Shown here: positions 35,791-44,686 of the stretch, piece after piece | Layout of the letters: each line of letters begins with the position of its first letter | How positions within the stretch are numbered: the first letter of the stretch is position 1 | Source of the DNA: Micromonospora sp. WMMD1128 | GTDB lineage: Bacteria > Actinomycetota > Actinomycetes > Mycobacteriales > Micromonosporaceae | Assembly (NCBI RefSeq): GCF_027497235.1 | Contig: NZ_CP114902.1 | Span: 1,253,501-1,317,500, forward strand | Direction: 5' to 3' | DNA: 64,000 nt | The notes under the pieces: model-generated | What the model was told of the DNA's origin: nothing | The model's database searches: none | What the model saw: only the letters and a program-made list of their open reading frames with translations | Translations under genes and position numbers: made by a program

Positions 35791-38700
35791 ATGCTGTCCG
35801 ACGTGACCACCCCGCACGATCTCGACGACCAGCTCCGCGCCGACCTGGCCGCGCTCGGCGCGCCGGACCAGCGGCGCGACCTCGACGAGCCGCTGCCGCG
35901 CGACGGTGAGTCGCTGCCGCGCGACCGCAATCCGTCCCGTGACGGTGAGCCGCCGCGTTCTGGTGGACTGCCGAGTGATGGCGGGCTGGCGCGGGACGGT
36001 GCGGCGCGGCCCGATGGTCGGGGGCTGACCGGGGCGCAGGCACTGGCGCTGTTCGACGCGCAGGTCACCAGCCGGCTGCTCGACCTGGCCGGGCGCTGGC
36101 TGCGCGGCTTCGGTGAGGGCTACTACACGATCGGGTCGGCCGGCCACGAGGGCAACGCCGGGGTGGCCGCCGCGCTCCGCCCCACCGATCCGGCGTTGTT
36201 GCACTACCGCTCCGGCGCCTTCTACTGCCTCCGCGCCGCCCAGGCCGCCGGTGCCTTCCCAGCCAGCGCGCCACCGGCGCCCGCCCCACTCGACTCGCCG
36301 GCGCTCGCCCCACTCGACTCGCCGGCGCCCGCTCCACCCGCGCCCGCTTCGCCCGACTCGCCGGTACCCGCTTCGCCCGACTCGCCGACGCCCGGCCCGG
36401 GCGCCCGCACCGATCCCGCTTTCCGAGATGGATCTTCTGAAGTGCGGGATGCGAGTAGATCTTGGAAGGAAAGTGCCCCTATGGGGGCCATTTCGTACCA
36501 AGATCTCGAACCTGTGCCTGGCTCTGCGGCGGCTAGCGCTCGGGTTGGGCGGCTGGAAACGGATGAAGCCGCCATCTCGGGCGGGGTTACCGGCTCGGGT
36601 GGAGATGCCGCCTCCAGTGGGGCCGATTCGGGTGAGGTCGCCGCTTCGGGCGAGGACAGTGCCGAGGCGGGTCGCCTCGCGGCGGGAACGGACGCCGAGG
36701 CGGGCGGCCTCGCGGCGGGAACGGACGCCGGTGCGGGTCGCCTCGCGGCGGGTGCCGGCGCGGGCGGGACGGCTGCCGGTGCGGGTGCGGAAGCGGGTCG
36801 CCCTGCGGCCGGGGCGGAGGTGGAGGCGGCCAGCCTGCCGGCGGGAGCGGGCGTCGCCGTGGACGCGGACGGCGACGCCACTGTCGGCGTACCCGGATTG
36901 CCGCCGCCGGCCCTCGACGACGCCTACGCGTCGGCGGCGCGTGACGTGCTGCGGGGCATGGTCGCCTCGGCGGCGGAGCCGCTCGCCGGCGGCCGGCACA
37001 AGGTCTTCGGCCGGGCGGACCTCGCGGTCGTGCCGACCACCTCGACCATCGGCTCGCACCTGCCCCGGGCCGTCGGCCTGGGCCTGGCCCTGGAGCGGCT
37101 GCGCCGGGACGGGCGGCGCGTCGACGGCGACCCGGAGGTCGTGTCCTGGCCGCCGGACGCGGTGGTGGTCTGCTCGTTCGGCGACGCCTCGGTCAACCAT
37201 GCCACGGCCACCGCCGCGCTCAACACCGCCGGGTGGTACGACCACACCGGCCTGCGCATCCCGGTGCTGTTCGTCTGCGAGGACAACGGGTTCGGGATCA
37301 GTGTGCGCTCACCGCAGGGGTGGGTGGCCGCCACGCTGCGGTCGCGGCCCGGCCTCCGCTATTTTGCCGCCGACGGCACGGACGTGGTGGAGACCCACCG
37401 GGTGGCGGCGGAGGCGGCGGCCTGGGTACGCCGGCACCGCCGGCCCGCCGTGCTGCACCTGAGCACGGTACGACTGATGGGGCACGCCGGCGCGGACGCG
37501 GAGTCGGCGTACCGGAGTCCGGCGGAGATCGCCGCGGACGTGGCGCGGGATCCGCTGCTGGTCACCGCCCGCCGGCTGGTCGCGGCCGGCTTCGCGAGCG
37601 GCGAGGAACTGCTGGCCCGGTACGACGAGCGGGGCTGGCAGCTACGCCGGATCGCCGAAGAGGTGCTGGACGAGCCGAAGCTGACGTCCCCGGTCGAGGT
37701 GGTGGCGGAGCTGGCGCCGCGCCGCCCGGCGCGGGTGTCCCGGGCGATCGCCGGGTCGGCGGCGTACGCGGCGGGGCCGGGCGCGGGCGCGCGGGCGGAG
37801 GCGTTCGGCGGCAAGCCGCCGGAGTTGACCGGGCCGCTGACGCTGGCGCAGAGCATCAACGCGGCGCTCGCCGACGGCATGCTCGACCATCCCCGGATGG
37901 CCGTGTTCGGTGAGGACGTGGCCGCCAAGGGCGGGGTGTACGGGGTGACGAAGGGGCTGCGGGACCGGTTCGGGGCGGCGCGGGTGTTCGACACGCTGCT
38001 GGACGAGACGTCGATCCTCGGGCTCGGGCTCGGCGCCGGGCTGGCCGGCATGCTGCCGGTGCCGGAGATCCAGTATCTGGCGTACCTGCACAACGCCGAG
38101 GACCAGTTGCGGGGCGAGGCGGCCACCATGCGGTTCTTCTCCCGGGGCGCGTTCCGCAACCCGATGGTGGTACGGGTGGCCGGGCTGGCGTACCAGGAGG
38201 GCTTCGGCGGGCACTTCCACAACGACAACTCGGTGGCGGTGCTGCGTGACGTGCCGGGGCTGGTGATCGCGGTGCCGGCCCGGCCGGACGACGCCGCACC
38301 GATGCTGCGTACCTGCCTGGCCTCGGCCCGGGTGGACGGCGCCGTCTGTGTGTTCCTGGAGCCGATCGCGCTCTACCACGCCCGCGACCTCTACGCCGAC
38401 GGTGACGGCGAGTGGCTGGCCGAGTATGCCGAGCCGGGCGCCTGGGCGGACCGGCACGTGCCGGTCGGCCGGGCCCGGGTGTACGGGATCGGCTCGGCCG
38501 AGGACCTCACCATCATCACCTTCGGTAACGGGGTGCGGATGTCGTTGCGGGCGGCGGCGACGCTCGCCGACGAGGGCGTCGGCAGTCGGGTGGTGGATCT
38601 GCGCTGGCTCGCCCCGCTGCCGGTGGCGGACATCATCCGGGAGGCGTCGGCGACCGGCCGGGTGCTGGTGGTGGACGAGACGCGGCGCTCCGGCGGGGTG

Positions 38701-38862
38701 GGCGAGGGGGTGCTGGCCGCGCTCGTCGACACCGGCTACGTGGGCGCGGCGCGACGAGTGGCCGCACTTGACTCGTTTGTACCATTAGGTCCGGCTGCTC
38801 ACCAGGTGCTCGTCTCCGAGGAAGCCATCACCCAGGGTGCCCGTACGCTGCTGGCACGGTAA
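35791..38862 (+). CDS. Fused E1 alpha-beta 2-oxoacid dehydrogenase with a repeat-derived insert
   Basis: 1023 aa. The alpha half has [50 protein letters not shown] and the TPP motif [10 protein letters not shown]...EDNGFGIS (near residues 460-495). The beta half starts near residue 680 ([29 protein letters not shown]). It resembles branched-chain 2-oxoacid E1 fusions found in actinobacteria. Odd: about 220 residues (155-373) of Ala/Gly/Pro/Ser repeats split the alpha domain between [11 protein letters not shown] and [10 protein letters not shown], and residues 223-239 are encoded by a family B repeat. A second low-complexity tract (31-78) is near the N-terminus. The frame stays open, so the insert is probably a tolerated disordered loop. 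Confidence 0.85.
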   Translation: MLSDVTTPHDLDDQLRADLAALGAPDQRRDLDEPLPRDGESLPRDRNPSRDGEPPRSGGLPSDGGLARDGAARPDGRGLTGAQALALFDAQVTSRLLDLAGRWLRGFGEGYYTIGSAGHEGNAGVAAALRPTDPALLHYRSGAFYCLRAAQAAGAFPASAPPAPAPLDSPALAPLDSPAPAPPAPASPDSPVPASPDSPTPGPGARTDPAFRDGSSEVRDASRSWKESAPMGAISYQDLEPVPGSAAASARVGRLETDEAAISGGVTGSGGDAASSGADSGEVAASGEDSAEAGRLAAGTDAEAGGLAAGTDAGAGRLAAGAGAGGTAAGAGAEAGRPAAGAEVEAASLPAGAGVAVDADGDATVGVPGLPPPALDDAYASAARDVLRGMVASAAEPLAGGRHKVFGRADLAVVPTTSTIGSHLPRAVGLGLALERLRRDGRRVDGDPEVVSWPPDAVVVCSFGDASVNHATATAALNTAGWYDHTGLRIPVLFVCEDNGFGISVRSPQGWVAATLRSRPGLRYFAADGTDVVETHRVAAEAAAWVRRHRRPAVLHLSTVRLMGHAGADAESAYRSPAEIAADVARDPLLVTARRLVAAGFASGEELLARYDERGWQLRRIAEEVLDEPKLTSPVEVVAELAPRRPARVSRAIAGSAAYAAGPGAGARAEAFGGKPPELTGPLTLAQSINAALADGMLDHPRMAVFGEDVAAKGGVYGVTKGLRDRFGAARVFDTLLDETSILGLGLGAGLAGMLPVPEIQYLAYLHNAEDQLRGEAATMRFFSRGAFRNPMVVRVAGLAYQEGFGGHFHNDNSVAVLRDVPGLVIAVPARPDDAAPMLRTCLASARVDGAVCVFLEPIALYHARDLYADGDGEWLAEYAEPGAWADRHVPVGRARVYGIGSAEDLTIITFGNGVRMSLRAAATLADEGVGSRVVDLRWLAPLPVADIIREASATGRVLVVDETRRSGGVGEGVLAALVDTGYVGAARRVAALDSFVPLGPAAHQVLVSEEAITQGARTLLAR
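36253..36909 (+). repeat. Low-complexity/tandem-repeat insert within the E1 coding sequence
   Basis: Short degenerate repeats (Asp-Ser-Pro-Ala/Pro units at 36283-36400; Gly-Arg-Leu-Ala-Ala-Gly-Thr units at 36661-36770) surround the family B copy. The insert has no counterpart in the usual E1 alpha fold, which continues on both sides. Confidence 0.7.
36458..36505. repeat. Family B interspersed repeat, copy 3 (48 bp, inside a CDS)
   Basis: GATCTTGGAAG and GTACCAAGATC ends with GCCCCTATGGGGGC in the middle. It is read in frame as [17 protein letters not shown]. About 40 bp upstream it also resembles copy 4 (GAT-GATCT...GTAGATCTTGG), so the mobile unit may be longer than 48 bp. Confidence 0.9.
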
Positions 38863-38973
38863 ATTCCCTTCCAACCGGTGCGCCACTTGCGCAGCGAGCC
38901 GCAACTGTGTGGACTGGGCCGGACGGTGTCACGGGGCACCACGAGCAGGGACGAGATGAGGAGGCACGCGACA

Positions 38974-39411
38974 GTGAGCGCGACCGCTGGTCAGGCCGCC
39001 GACGGGGTACGCAGCCTGGCGGACCGGTTCGGCATCGAACCGGGCATGGTCGTCATGGAGATGGGCTACGACGACGACGTCGATTCCGATCTCCGGGACG
39101 CCCTGACCGACCGCTGTGGAGAACTTGTCGATGAGGACACCGACGAGGTGGTCGACGCGGTACTGGTCTGGCACCGGGACGGCGACGGTGACCTCTTCGA
39201 GCTCCTCGTCGACGCCCTCGGGCCGCTGGCGGACAACGGCGTGGTCTGGCTCCTGACGCCCAAGGCCGGCCGGGACGGCCACGTCGAGCCGAGTGAGGTC
39301 GCCGAGAGCGCGCAGAGCGCCGGCCTCCAGCAGACCTCCACCATCAACGCCGGCCGCGACTGGAACGGCGCCCGCCTGGTGCTGCGGCGCGGCTCCAAGA
39401 GCAAGAAGTAG
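38974..39411 (+). CDS. DUF3052 family protein
   Basis: 145 aa from GTG at 38974, preceded by GAGGAGG; an in-frame ATG at 38956 is possible. Acidic core: SLADRFGIEPGMVVMEMGYD, DLRDALTDRCGELVDED, then LFELLVDALGPLADNGVVWLLTPK. This is the actinobacterial DUF3052 family, found next to ahpE in mycobacteria (Rv2239c-Rv2238c, recalled). Function unknown. It sits 8 bp before ahpE and is co-transcribed with it. Confidence 0.85.
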   Translation: MSATAGQAADGVRSLADRFGIEPGMVVMEMGYDDDVDSDLRDALTDRCGELVDEDTDEVVDAVLVWHRDGDGDLFELLVDALGPLADNGVVWLLTPKAGRDGHVEPSEVAESAQSAGLQQTSTINAGRDWNGARLVLRRGSKSKK

Positions 39412-39419
39412 GAGCACGC

Positions 39420-39887
39420 ATGCCCATCGAGGTTGGCGCCGAGGCACCCGACTTCCTGCTCAAGGACCAGAACAACCAGGAGGTCCGGCTCTCGGACCTC
39501 CGGGGGCGCAAGACCGTGCTGCTGGTCTTCTACCCGCTGGCCTTCACCGGCATCTGCCAGGGCGAGCTGTGCGAGGTGCGGGACAACCTCGACGACTACG
39601 CCAACGACGACGTCCAGGTGCTGACCGTCAGCGTCGACTCGGTCTACGCCCACAAGATCTGGGCCGACCGGGAGGGCTACCAGTTCCCGATGCTCGCCGA
39701 CTTCTGGCCGCACGGCGCGGTGGCCCAGGCGTACGGCGTCTTCAACGACGTCGCCGGCATCGCCAACCGGGGCACCTTCGTCATCGACAAGGCCGGCGTG
39801 GTCCGCTTCGCCGAGATGAACATGCCCGGCGAGGCACGCGACCAGCAGGGCTGGCGCAAGGCGCTGGCGGAGGCCGTCGCCGCCTGA
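39420..39887 (+). CDS. ahpE: Peroxiredoxin, AhpE type
   Basis: 155 aa. It follows the M. tuberculosis AhpE sequence closely: APDFLLKDQNNQEVRLSDL, then PLAFTGICQGEL with the peroxidatic Cys46, then DFWPHGAVAQAYGVFN and ANRGTFVIDKAG. It reduces hydroperoxides and peroxynitrite in the cytosol. Odd: a second cysteine at 51 (CQGELC) has the spacing of the BCP-type resolving cysteine, while mycobacterial AhpE is described as 1-Cys. Confidence 0.92.
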   Translation: MPIEVGAEAPDFLLKDQNNQEVRLSDLRGRKTVLLVFYPLAFTGICQGELCEVRDNLDDYANDDVQVLTVSVDSVYAHKIWADREGYQFPMLADFWPHGAVAQAYGVFNDVAGIANRGTFVIDKAGVVRFAEMNMPGEARDQQGWRKALAEAVAA

Positions 39888-39965
39888 TCCCACCCCCAGA
39901 CACGTTCGACCGGGCCGGAGGCCGGCAGGTAAGCTTGCCGCTCCGGCCCGCCGTACGGGCGTACC

Positions 39966-40040
39966 GGGCGCGTAGCTCAGCGGGAGAGCACTCGCCTTAC
40001 AAGCGAGGGGTCGCAGGTTCGAAACCTGCCGCGCCCACCA
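39966..40040 (+). tRNA. tRNA-Val (anticodon TAC), CCA encoded
   Basis: 75 nt. Acceptor GGGCGCG pairs with CGCGCCC; D arm GCTC...GAGC; anticodon stem CTCGC/GCGAG around loop CTTACAA (anticodon TAC, reading GTA); T arm GCAGGTTCGAAACCTGC; then A discriminator and genomic CCA. No flanking att-like duplication or integrase is visible. Confidence 0.95.
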
Positions 40041-40054
40041 CCCACCAGCACAGT

Positions 40055-41041
40055 TCAGGGCGTGTAGCCCGGGTCGGCGACGGTCTCGGCGATGCGGGTG
40101 AGCCAGTGCGTGTCGTTCGCCCGGGACTCCGCACTGGCACCGGGGTCGAGGATGCCGGCGAGGAACGCGGCGACGTCGTCGAGGTGCCGCTCGGCGCGGT
40201 AGTAGCTCAGCAACGTCGGCTCCGGCTCCGCCGGCCCGTACCCCTGGCGGAAGAGCGCGGCGCGGCGCGCGTCGATCGGGTGGTCGCCGAAGTCCCGGCT
40301 GTGCACGAACATCAGGTCCCGCTCGCGCGGCGCGCGGATCGGCGCGTCCCAGTCCACCACGTGCAGCGGGCCGTCGCCGTCGGCGATCAGGTTGCCGGGG
40401 TGGATGTCGGCGTGGCAGATGACGTGCGGGGCCGGCGGCACGCTCGCGGCCAGCTCGTCGACCGTCTCCGCCAGCCGGTGCAGCGGATCGCCGTACCGGT
40501 GCCAGAACGCGCCGAGGGTCGCGCTCGTCGCGGCCTGCCCGCCCAGTGTCCGCAGCCGCTGCCCGGCCCGCGACCGGTAGGTCTCGACCGGCAGGACGGC
40601 GGCGATCTCGGGGCTGGGCGGGACCGCGTGCAGGTGGGCGAGGAACTCGCCGTACTCGATCCACTGGCGGTCGGTGAGACCGCGACCCCAGAGGCTGCCG
40701 CCGTCGCGGTACGGGTAGAGCAGGAGCTGGTAGTCGCCGAACCGGTGGGCGGTTCCGCCGCCGGCCAGGTCCACCGGCGCCACGACCTGCCGGACGCCGC
40801 GGGTGCGGAGGAAGCCGGGCAGCCGGACGGCGGCGGAGGTGAACTCGCCGCGCCGCAGTTTCAGGAACCACCGCCCGCCGTCGGACGTGTCCACCCGGTA
40901 GGCCCATGCCTGCCCGTCCAGCCCGACCGGGAGGAACACGAGGTCGGCGACGTCCACGGCCCAGGCGTCGGCCACCTCGGCCGCGAGGAGCCGCTCGTCC
41001 ACGCCCGGCTTGTCGATCATTGCCGGAGCGTCCCAGGTCAT
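40055..41041 (-). CDS. Aminoglycoside phosphotransferase-family kinase (APH-like)
   Basis: 328 aa from ATG at 41041. APH/ChoK fold: ATP-site Lys in GGRWFLKLRRGEF, catalytic loop HADIHPGNLIADG and metal-binding HVVDWDAPIRAP. Substrate not predictable; many actinobacterial members are not resistance genes. It follows the PH-like gene by 18 bp on the same strand. Confidence 0.82.
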   Translation of the reverse strand: MTWDAPAMIDKPGVDERLLAAEVADAWAVDVADLVFLPVGLDGQAWAYRVDTSDGGRWFLKLRRGEFTSAAVRLPGFLRTRGVRQVVAPVDLAGGGTAHRFGDYQLLLYPYRDGGSLWGRGLTDRQWIEYGEFLAHLHAVPPSPEIAAVLPVETYRSRAGQRLRTLGGQAATSATLGAFWHRYGDPLHRLAETVDELAASVPPAPHVICHADIHPGNLIADGDGPLHVVDWDAPIRAPRERDLMFVHSRDFGDHPIDARRAALFRQGYGPAEPEPTLLSYYRAERHLDDVAAFLAGILDPGASAESRANDTHWLTRIAETVADPGYTP

Positions 41042-41059
41042 GGCTTCTTCGGCAAGGCA

Positions 41060-41539
41060 TCAGGCGAGCGGGTCGACGACGCGGACGCCGTGGTCGCGCA
41101 GCGCCGCCTCGATCCGCTCGCGGCTCTCCGGGTCGGGCTGCCGCCACAGCCAGACCTGCCCGACCATGACCGCGCTGTTCGGGCCGGGCACGTCCCACCG
41201 GCCGCCGTCCGGGTACACGGCGAGCGCGAGCCGGCCGAAGCCGGGACGGGCGAGCCCGGCCTGGTGGATCTCGGACCACCGGTAGCTCCGGGTGACAGTG
41301 CCCCGATGTCGGACCAGCAGCCCGGTGGCGTCGGCGAGCAGCGCGCCGTCCCGGTGCAGCCAGGCCGAGACGACGGTGGCGGCGGTCGTCCCGATGAAGA
41401 CGATGAGGGAAGCGGCGTGCAGCCGGACGCCGATCGCGACCGCCACGGCGAGCAGGCCGAGCGGTACGAGCACCGCCGGCCACCACCGGGACGCGAACAA
41501 CACCACCGGCTCCGCGCCGGCCCCCCGTTCCTCCGCCAC
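41060..41539 (-). CDS. Membrane protein with PH-like domain
   Basis: 159 aa if started at GTG 41539; the frame extends to 41596 but the added residues look non-coding. Two membrane helices lie at the N-terminus (WWPAVLVPLGLLAVAVAIGV, ASLIVFIGTTAATVVSAWL). A small beta-rich domain follows (GALLADATGLLVRHRGTVTRSY, WSEIHQAGLARPGFGRLAL), as in bacterial PH-domain (DUF2581-like) proteins. It is upstream of the APH gene and probably co-transcribed. Start uncertain. Confidence 0.65.
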   Translation of the reverse strand: MAEERGAGAEPVVLFASRWWPAVLVPLGLLAVAVAIGVRLHAASLIVFIGTTAATVVSAWLHRDGALLADATGLLVRHRGTVTRSYRWSEIHQAGLARPGFGRLALAVYPDGGRWDVPGPNSAVMVGQVWLWRQPDPESRERIEAALRDHGVRVVDPLA

Positions 41540-41644
41540 AACGCTCTGGTGCCCACATCGGCGGTGATCGACACCACTACGCCGACATGGCGGCATCGGA
41601 CCGACCGGGACCCCGCCACCTCACCGGAATGGAGTCGATCAAGC

Positions 41645-41710
41645 GCCCGAGCCCGAGCCGGAGCCCGAGCCCGAACCGGAGCCCGAGCCGGAGCCCGAGC
41701 CCGAGCCCGA
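41645..41710. repeat. Tandem hexamer array, 11 units
   Basis: Eleven GCCCGA/GCCGGA units in a row (one ACCGGA), between the PH-like gene start and the GH15 stop codon (41722). The units have one orientation. It is probably replication slippage rather than a binding array. Confidence 0.85.
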
Positions 41711-41721
41711 GGCGAGCCGGG

Positions 41722-43602
41722 CTACTGGCGGCGGCGGGCGTCGGCCTCGGCGTCGATCAGGTCGTTCAGCGCCAGCGCCGAGTTGATCAGGGAGAGGTGG
41801 CTGAACGCCTGCGGGTAGTTGCCGATCTGCTCACCCGTCGCGGCGATCTCCTCGGCGTACAGGCCGAGGTGGTTGCTGAACGTGATCATCTTCTCGAAGG
41901 TGAGGCGGGCGTCGTCCAGGCGTCCGGTGCGGGCCAGCGCCTCGACGTACCAGAAGGTGCACATGTTGAAGGTGCCCTCGTGGCCGGGGAGGCCGTCGGG
42001 GGAGTGCACCGGGTCGTAGCGGTGGACCAGGCTGTCCGAGACCAGGTCCCGTTCGATCGACGCCAGGGTGGAGCGCCACAGCGGGTCGCTCGGCGTGACG
42101 AAGCCGACCGACGGCATGGCCAGCAGCGCGGCGTCGAGCACGTTCTCGTCGTACGCCTGCACGAAGCTTTCGCGTTCCCGGTGGTAACCACGGGCCATGA
42201 CCTGGTTGTAGATCCGGTTCCGCTGCTCGATCCAGCAGCTCATGTCTCCGGGGCGGCCGGTGCGGGTGGCCAGCCGGATGGCCCGGTCAAGCGCCACCCA
42301 GGACATCACCCGGCCGAAGGTGTAGTTGCGGGGGTGGTGCCGGCTCTCCCAGATGCCGGCGTCGCGCTGGTCCCAGTTGTGGCAGAGCCAGTCGACCATC
42401 CGGACGGTGCTCTTCCACACCTGGTGGGACACCCGGATGCCCTGCTCGTCGGCGAGGTGCATGGCGTAGAGCGCCTCGCCGTGGATGTCGAGCTGGAGTT
42501 GGTCGGCCGCGCCGTTGCCGATCCGCACCGGGCGGGAGCCGCGGTAGCCCTCCAGGTGGTCGAGCACCTCCTCGTGCAGGTCGGAGGAGCCGTCCACCCG
42601 ATACATGATCTTCAACGGGTCCTGGTGGTCGCCGGCCTCGCGGATCCGCTCGTCGAGCCAGTTCATGTAGCTGCTGACCTCGTCGGTGAAGCCGAGGCCG
42701 AGCAGCGCGTGCACGGAGAACGAGGTGTCGCGTACCCAGGTGTAGCGGTAGTCCCAGTTGCGCGTGCCGCCGACCAGCTCGGGCAGCGCGGCGGTGGGCG
42801 CGGCGATCATCGCGCCGGTCGGCGCGTACGTCATGAGCTTCAGCGTGATGGCGGAGCGTTCGACCATCTCCCGCCACCGGCCGGTGTAGCGGGAGCGTTC
42901 GACCCAGCGCCGCCAGTAGTCCCGGGTCCACTCGAACATCCCCTGGACCTCTTCCGGGGAGATGATCCGTGGTTCCGTGCCGGCCGTCTCCAGGACCACC
43001 CCGCCGGTGTCGCCCTCGTTGAGCGTGCCGTACGCGACCAGGTCGTCGTCGTCCAGGCGGATGTCGCCGCCCTGGGCGATGAGCTGCCGCACCGGGTCGA
43101 CCGGGTTGAACGTGAGGGTCTCCGACGGGCTGCGGAAGACGTACCCGTTGCGGTGGCGTTCGAGCTGGTGCTTCTGCCGGGCGTAGTCGAACCGGGGCCG
43201 GCACTCGACTTTGAAGCGCATGCTGCCCCGGACCATGTTGACCATGCGGACCAGGCGGTGCGCGTCGGTGATCCGCTCGCCGGTGACCGGCATGAAGTCC
43301 ATCACCTCGGCGACGCCGTCCGCGCTGATGAACCGTGTGATCAGGATCGGGGTGCCGGGCAGGTAGAGCTGCTTGGTGACGTACCTGACGTCGTGCGGGG
43401 CGATCCGGAAGTAGCCGCCCTTCTCCCGGTCCAGCAGCGCGGCGAAGATGCTCGGCGAGTCGAAGCGCGGCGCGCAGAACCAGTCGATCGTGCCGTCGCA
43501 GGTCACCAGCGCGGCGGTTTGCAGGTCGCCGATGAGCCCGTGATCCTCGATCGCCGGATAGCTCTCCACGTCGCCCCCCGCGCTCGACTGCCTCCTGCGC
43601 AT
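41722..43602 (-). CDS. GH15 family glucoamylase/trehalase-like protein
   Basis: 626 aa with ATG at 43602; GTG at 43569 (VESYPAIEDHG) is an alternative. The N-terminal beta-sandwich starts IEDHGLIGDLQTAALVTCDGTIDWFCAPRFDSPSIFAAL. The (alpha/alpha)6 barrel has NWDYRYTWVRDTSFSVHALLGLGF, with the acid/base region in WVEALARTGRLDDARL. The family hydrolyses alpha-glucosides; actinobacterial members include trehalases (Rv2402-like). It is cytosolic (no signal peptide). A symmetric CCTAACCT...AGGTTGG lies at the promoter. Confidence 0.9.
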   Translation of the reverse strand: MRRRQSSAGGDVESYPAIEDHGLIGDLQTAALVTCDGTIDWFCAPRFDSPSIFAALLDREKGGYFRIAPHDVRYVTKQLYLPGTPILITRFISADGVAEVMDFMPVTGERITDAHRLVRMVNMVRGSMRFKVECRPRFDYARQKHQLERHRNGYVFRSPSETLTFNPVDPVRQLIAQGGDIRLDDDDLVAYGTLNEGDTGGVVLETAGTEPRIISPEEVQGMFEWTRDYWRRWVERSRYTGRWREMVERSAITLKLMTYAPTGAMIAAPTAALPELVGGTRNWDYRYTWVRDTSFSVHALLGLGFTDEVSSYMNWLDERIREAGDHQDPLKIMYRVDGSSDLHEEVLDHLEGYRGSRPVRIGNGAADQLQLDIHGEALYAMHLADEQGIRVSHQVWKSTVRMVDWLCHNWDQRDAGIWESRHHPRNYTFGRVMSWVALDRAIRLATRTGRPGDMSCWIEQRNRIYNQVMARGYHRERESFVQAYDENVLDAALLAMPSVGFVTPSDPLWRSTLASIERDLVSDSLVHRYDPVHSPDGLPGHEGTFNMCTFWYVEALARTGRLDDARLTFEKMITFSNHLGLYAEEIAATGEQIGNYPQAFSHLSLINSALALNDLIDAEADARRRQ

Positions 43603-43623
43603 TCCAACCTAGGGGAAGAATTG

Positions 43624-44607
43624 TCAGGTTAGGGCCGTTTCGCGCGGTCGGTCGCCCCCGCGACGTGCCTCGACCGCCGCGCGCGTCTCCGCGGCCACCA
43701 GATCCGCGTTGATCATCGCGGCCGTCCGGGCGCCGGCCGCCGCCGCGGCGCCGACCTGCGCCGACAGGTCGGTCACGTTGCCCGCCACCCACACCCCGGG
43801 AACCTCGGTACGCCCCGCCGGGTCGGCCGGCACGTACTCGCCCGACCCGCTCTCGTGCGGCACCGCGCGCAACCCCAGCGCCGCCAGGAACCCGGCCCGC
43901 GCCACCATCCGGGGCGCGACGGTCAGCACCTCGCGGGCGACCGTGCGACCGTCGCGCAGGCGTACCCCGGTCAGCCGGTCCCCGACCACCTCGACGGCCG
44001 CGACCTCGCCCTCGACCACCGGCACGCCGCGCGCGGCGAGCTGCTCGGCCTGCTCGTCGGTGAGCGGCGGCGCGGCGTGGCGGAAGAGGACCACGTCGTC
44101 GCTCCACTGCCGGAACAGCAGCGTCTGGTGCACCGACATCGGGCCGCTGCCGATCACCCCGATCGGCCGGTCGCGCACCTCCCACCCGTGGCAGTACGGG
44201 CAGTGCACCAGGTCCCGGCCCCAGCGCTCGCGCAGCCCGGGCACCTCCGGCAGCTCGTCCACCAGACCGGTGGCCACCAGCACCTGGCCGGCGCGCACCC
44301 GGCGGCTGTCGGCGAGCGTCACGTCGAACCCGTCGCCGTCGCGGCGTACCGCCTCGACCTCGCCGGTGAGCAGGTGCCCGCCGTAGCGGCGGACCTCGTC
44401 CCGCCCGCGCGCCAGCAGCTCGGCCGGCGGCACGCCGTCGAGGGCCAGCAGCGCGTGCACCCCGTCGGCCGGCGCGTTGCGCGGGTTGCCCCCGTCGACC
44501 ACCAGCACCGACCGGCGGGCCCGGGCCAGCATCAGCGCCCCGCTCAGCCCGGCCGCGCCGCCGCCGATCACCAACACCTCGTAGCCGTCTTCCCTCAGTT
44601 CGGTCAT
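43624..44607 (-). CDS. Thioredoxin reductase-like FAD oxidoreductase
   Basis: 327 aa from ATG at 44607 with GGAGGTGG upstream. FAD site VLVIGGGAAGLSGALMLARA; redox centre HCPYCHGWE (CxxC); NADPH site VIGSGPMSVHQTLLF; C-terminal FAD motif VPGVWVAGNVTDLSAQVGAA. It transfers electrons from NAD(P)H to a disulfide partner; the partner is unknown. It is divergent from the XRE-cupin regulator with an operator-like dyad between the two. Confidence 0.88.
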   Translation of the reverse strand: MTELREDGYEVLVIGGGAAGLSGALMLARARRSVLVVDGGNPRNAPADGVHALLALDGVPPAELLARGRDEVRRYGGHLLTGEVEAVRRDGDGFDVTLADSRRVRAGQVLVATGLVDELPEVPGLRERWGRDLVHCPYCHGWEVRDRPIGVIGSGPMSVHQTLLFRQWSDDVVLFRHAAPPLTDEQAEQLAARGVPVVEGEVAAVEVVGDRLTGVRLRDGRTVAREVLTVAPRMVARAGFLAALGLRAVPHESGSGEYVPADPAGRTEVPGVWVAGNVTDLSAQVGAAAAAGARTAAMINADLVAAETRAAVEARRGGDRPRETALT

Positions 44608-44662
44608 CGTGACCACCTCCGAGCCAAGCGTGCGACGGTCCCTGGCAAAACCGCAAGCCTTG

Positions 44663-44677
44663 TTGCCGTTGTGGCAA
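44663..44677. promoter_or_regulatory. Palindromic operator between the FAD oxidoreductase and XRE-cupin genes
   Basis: TTGCC, GTTGT, GGCAA: a perfect 5-bp dyad with a half site GGCAA nearby at 44644-44648. It is 10 bp upstream of the regulator start and 56 bp from the oxidoreductase start. It is likely the binding site of the adjacent XRE protein. Confidence 0.5.
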
Positions 44678-44686
44678 ACTGGGGGC

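Noticed and set aside
39966..40040. tRNA-Val as a phage or ICE attachment site
   Set aside because: No integrase and no repeated 3' tRNA end are visible in the window.
40055..41041. Antibiotic resistance call for the APH-like gene
   Set aside because: The fold is clear but such kinases have many substrates; no resistance context is seen.
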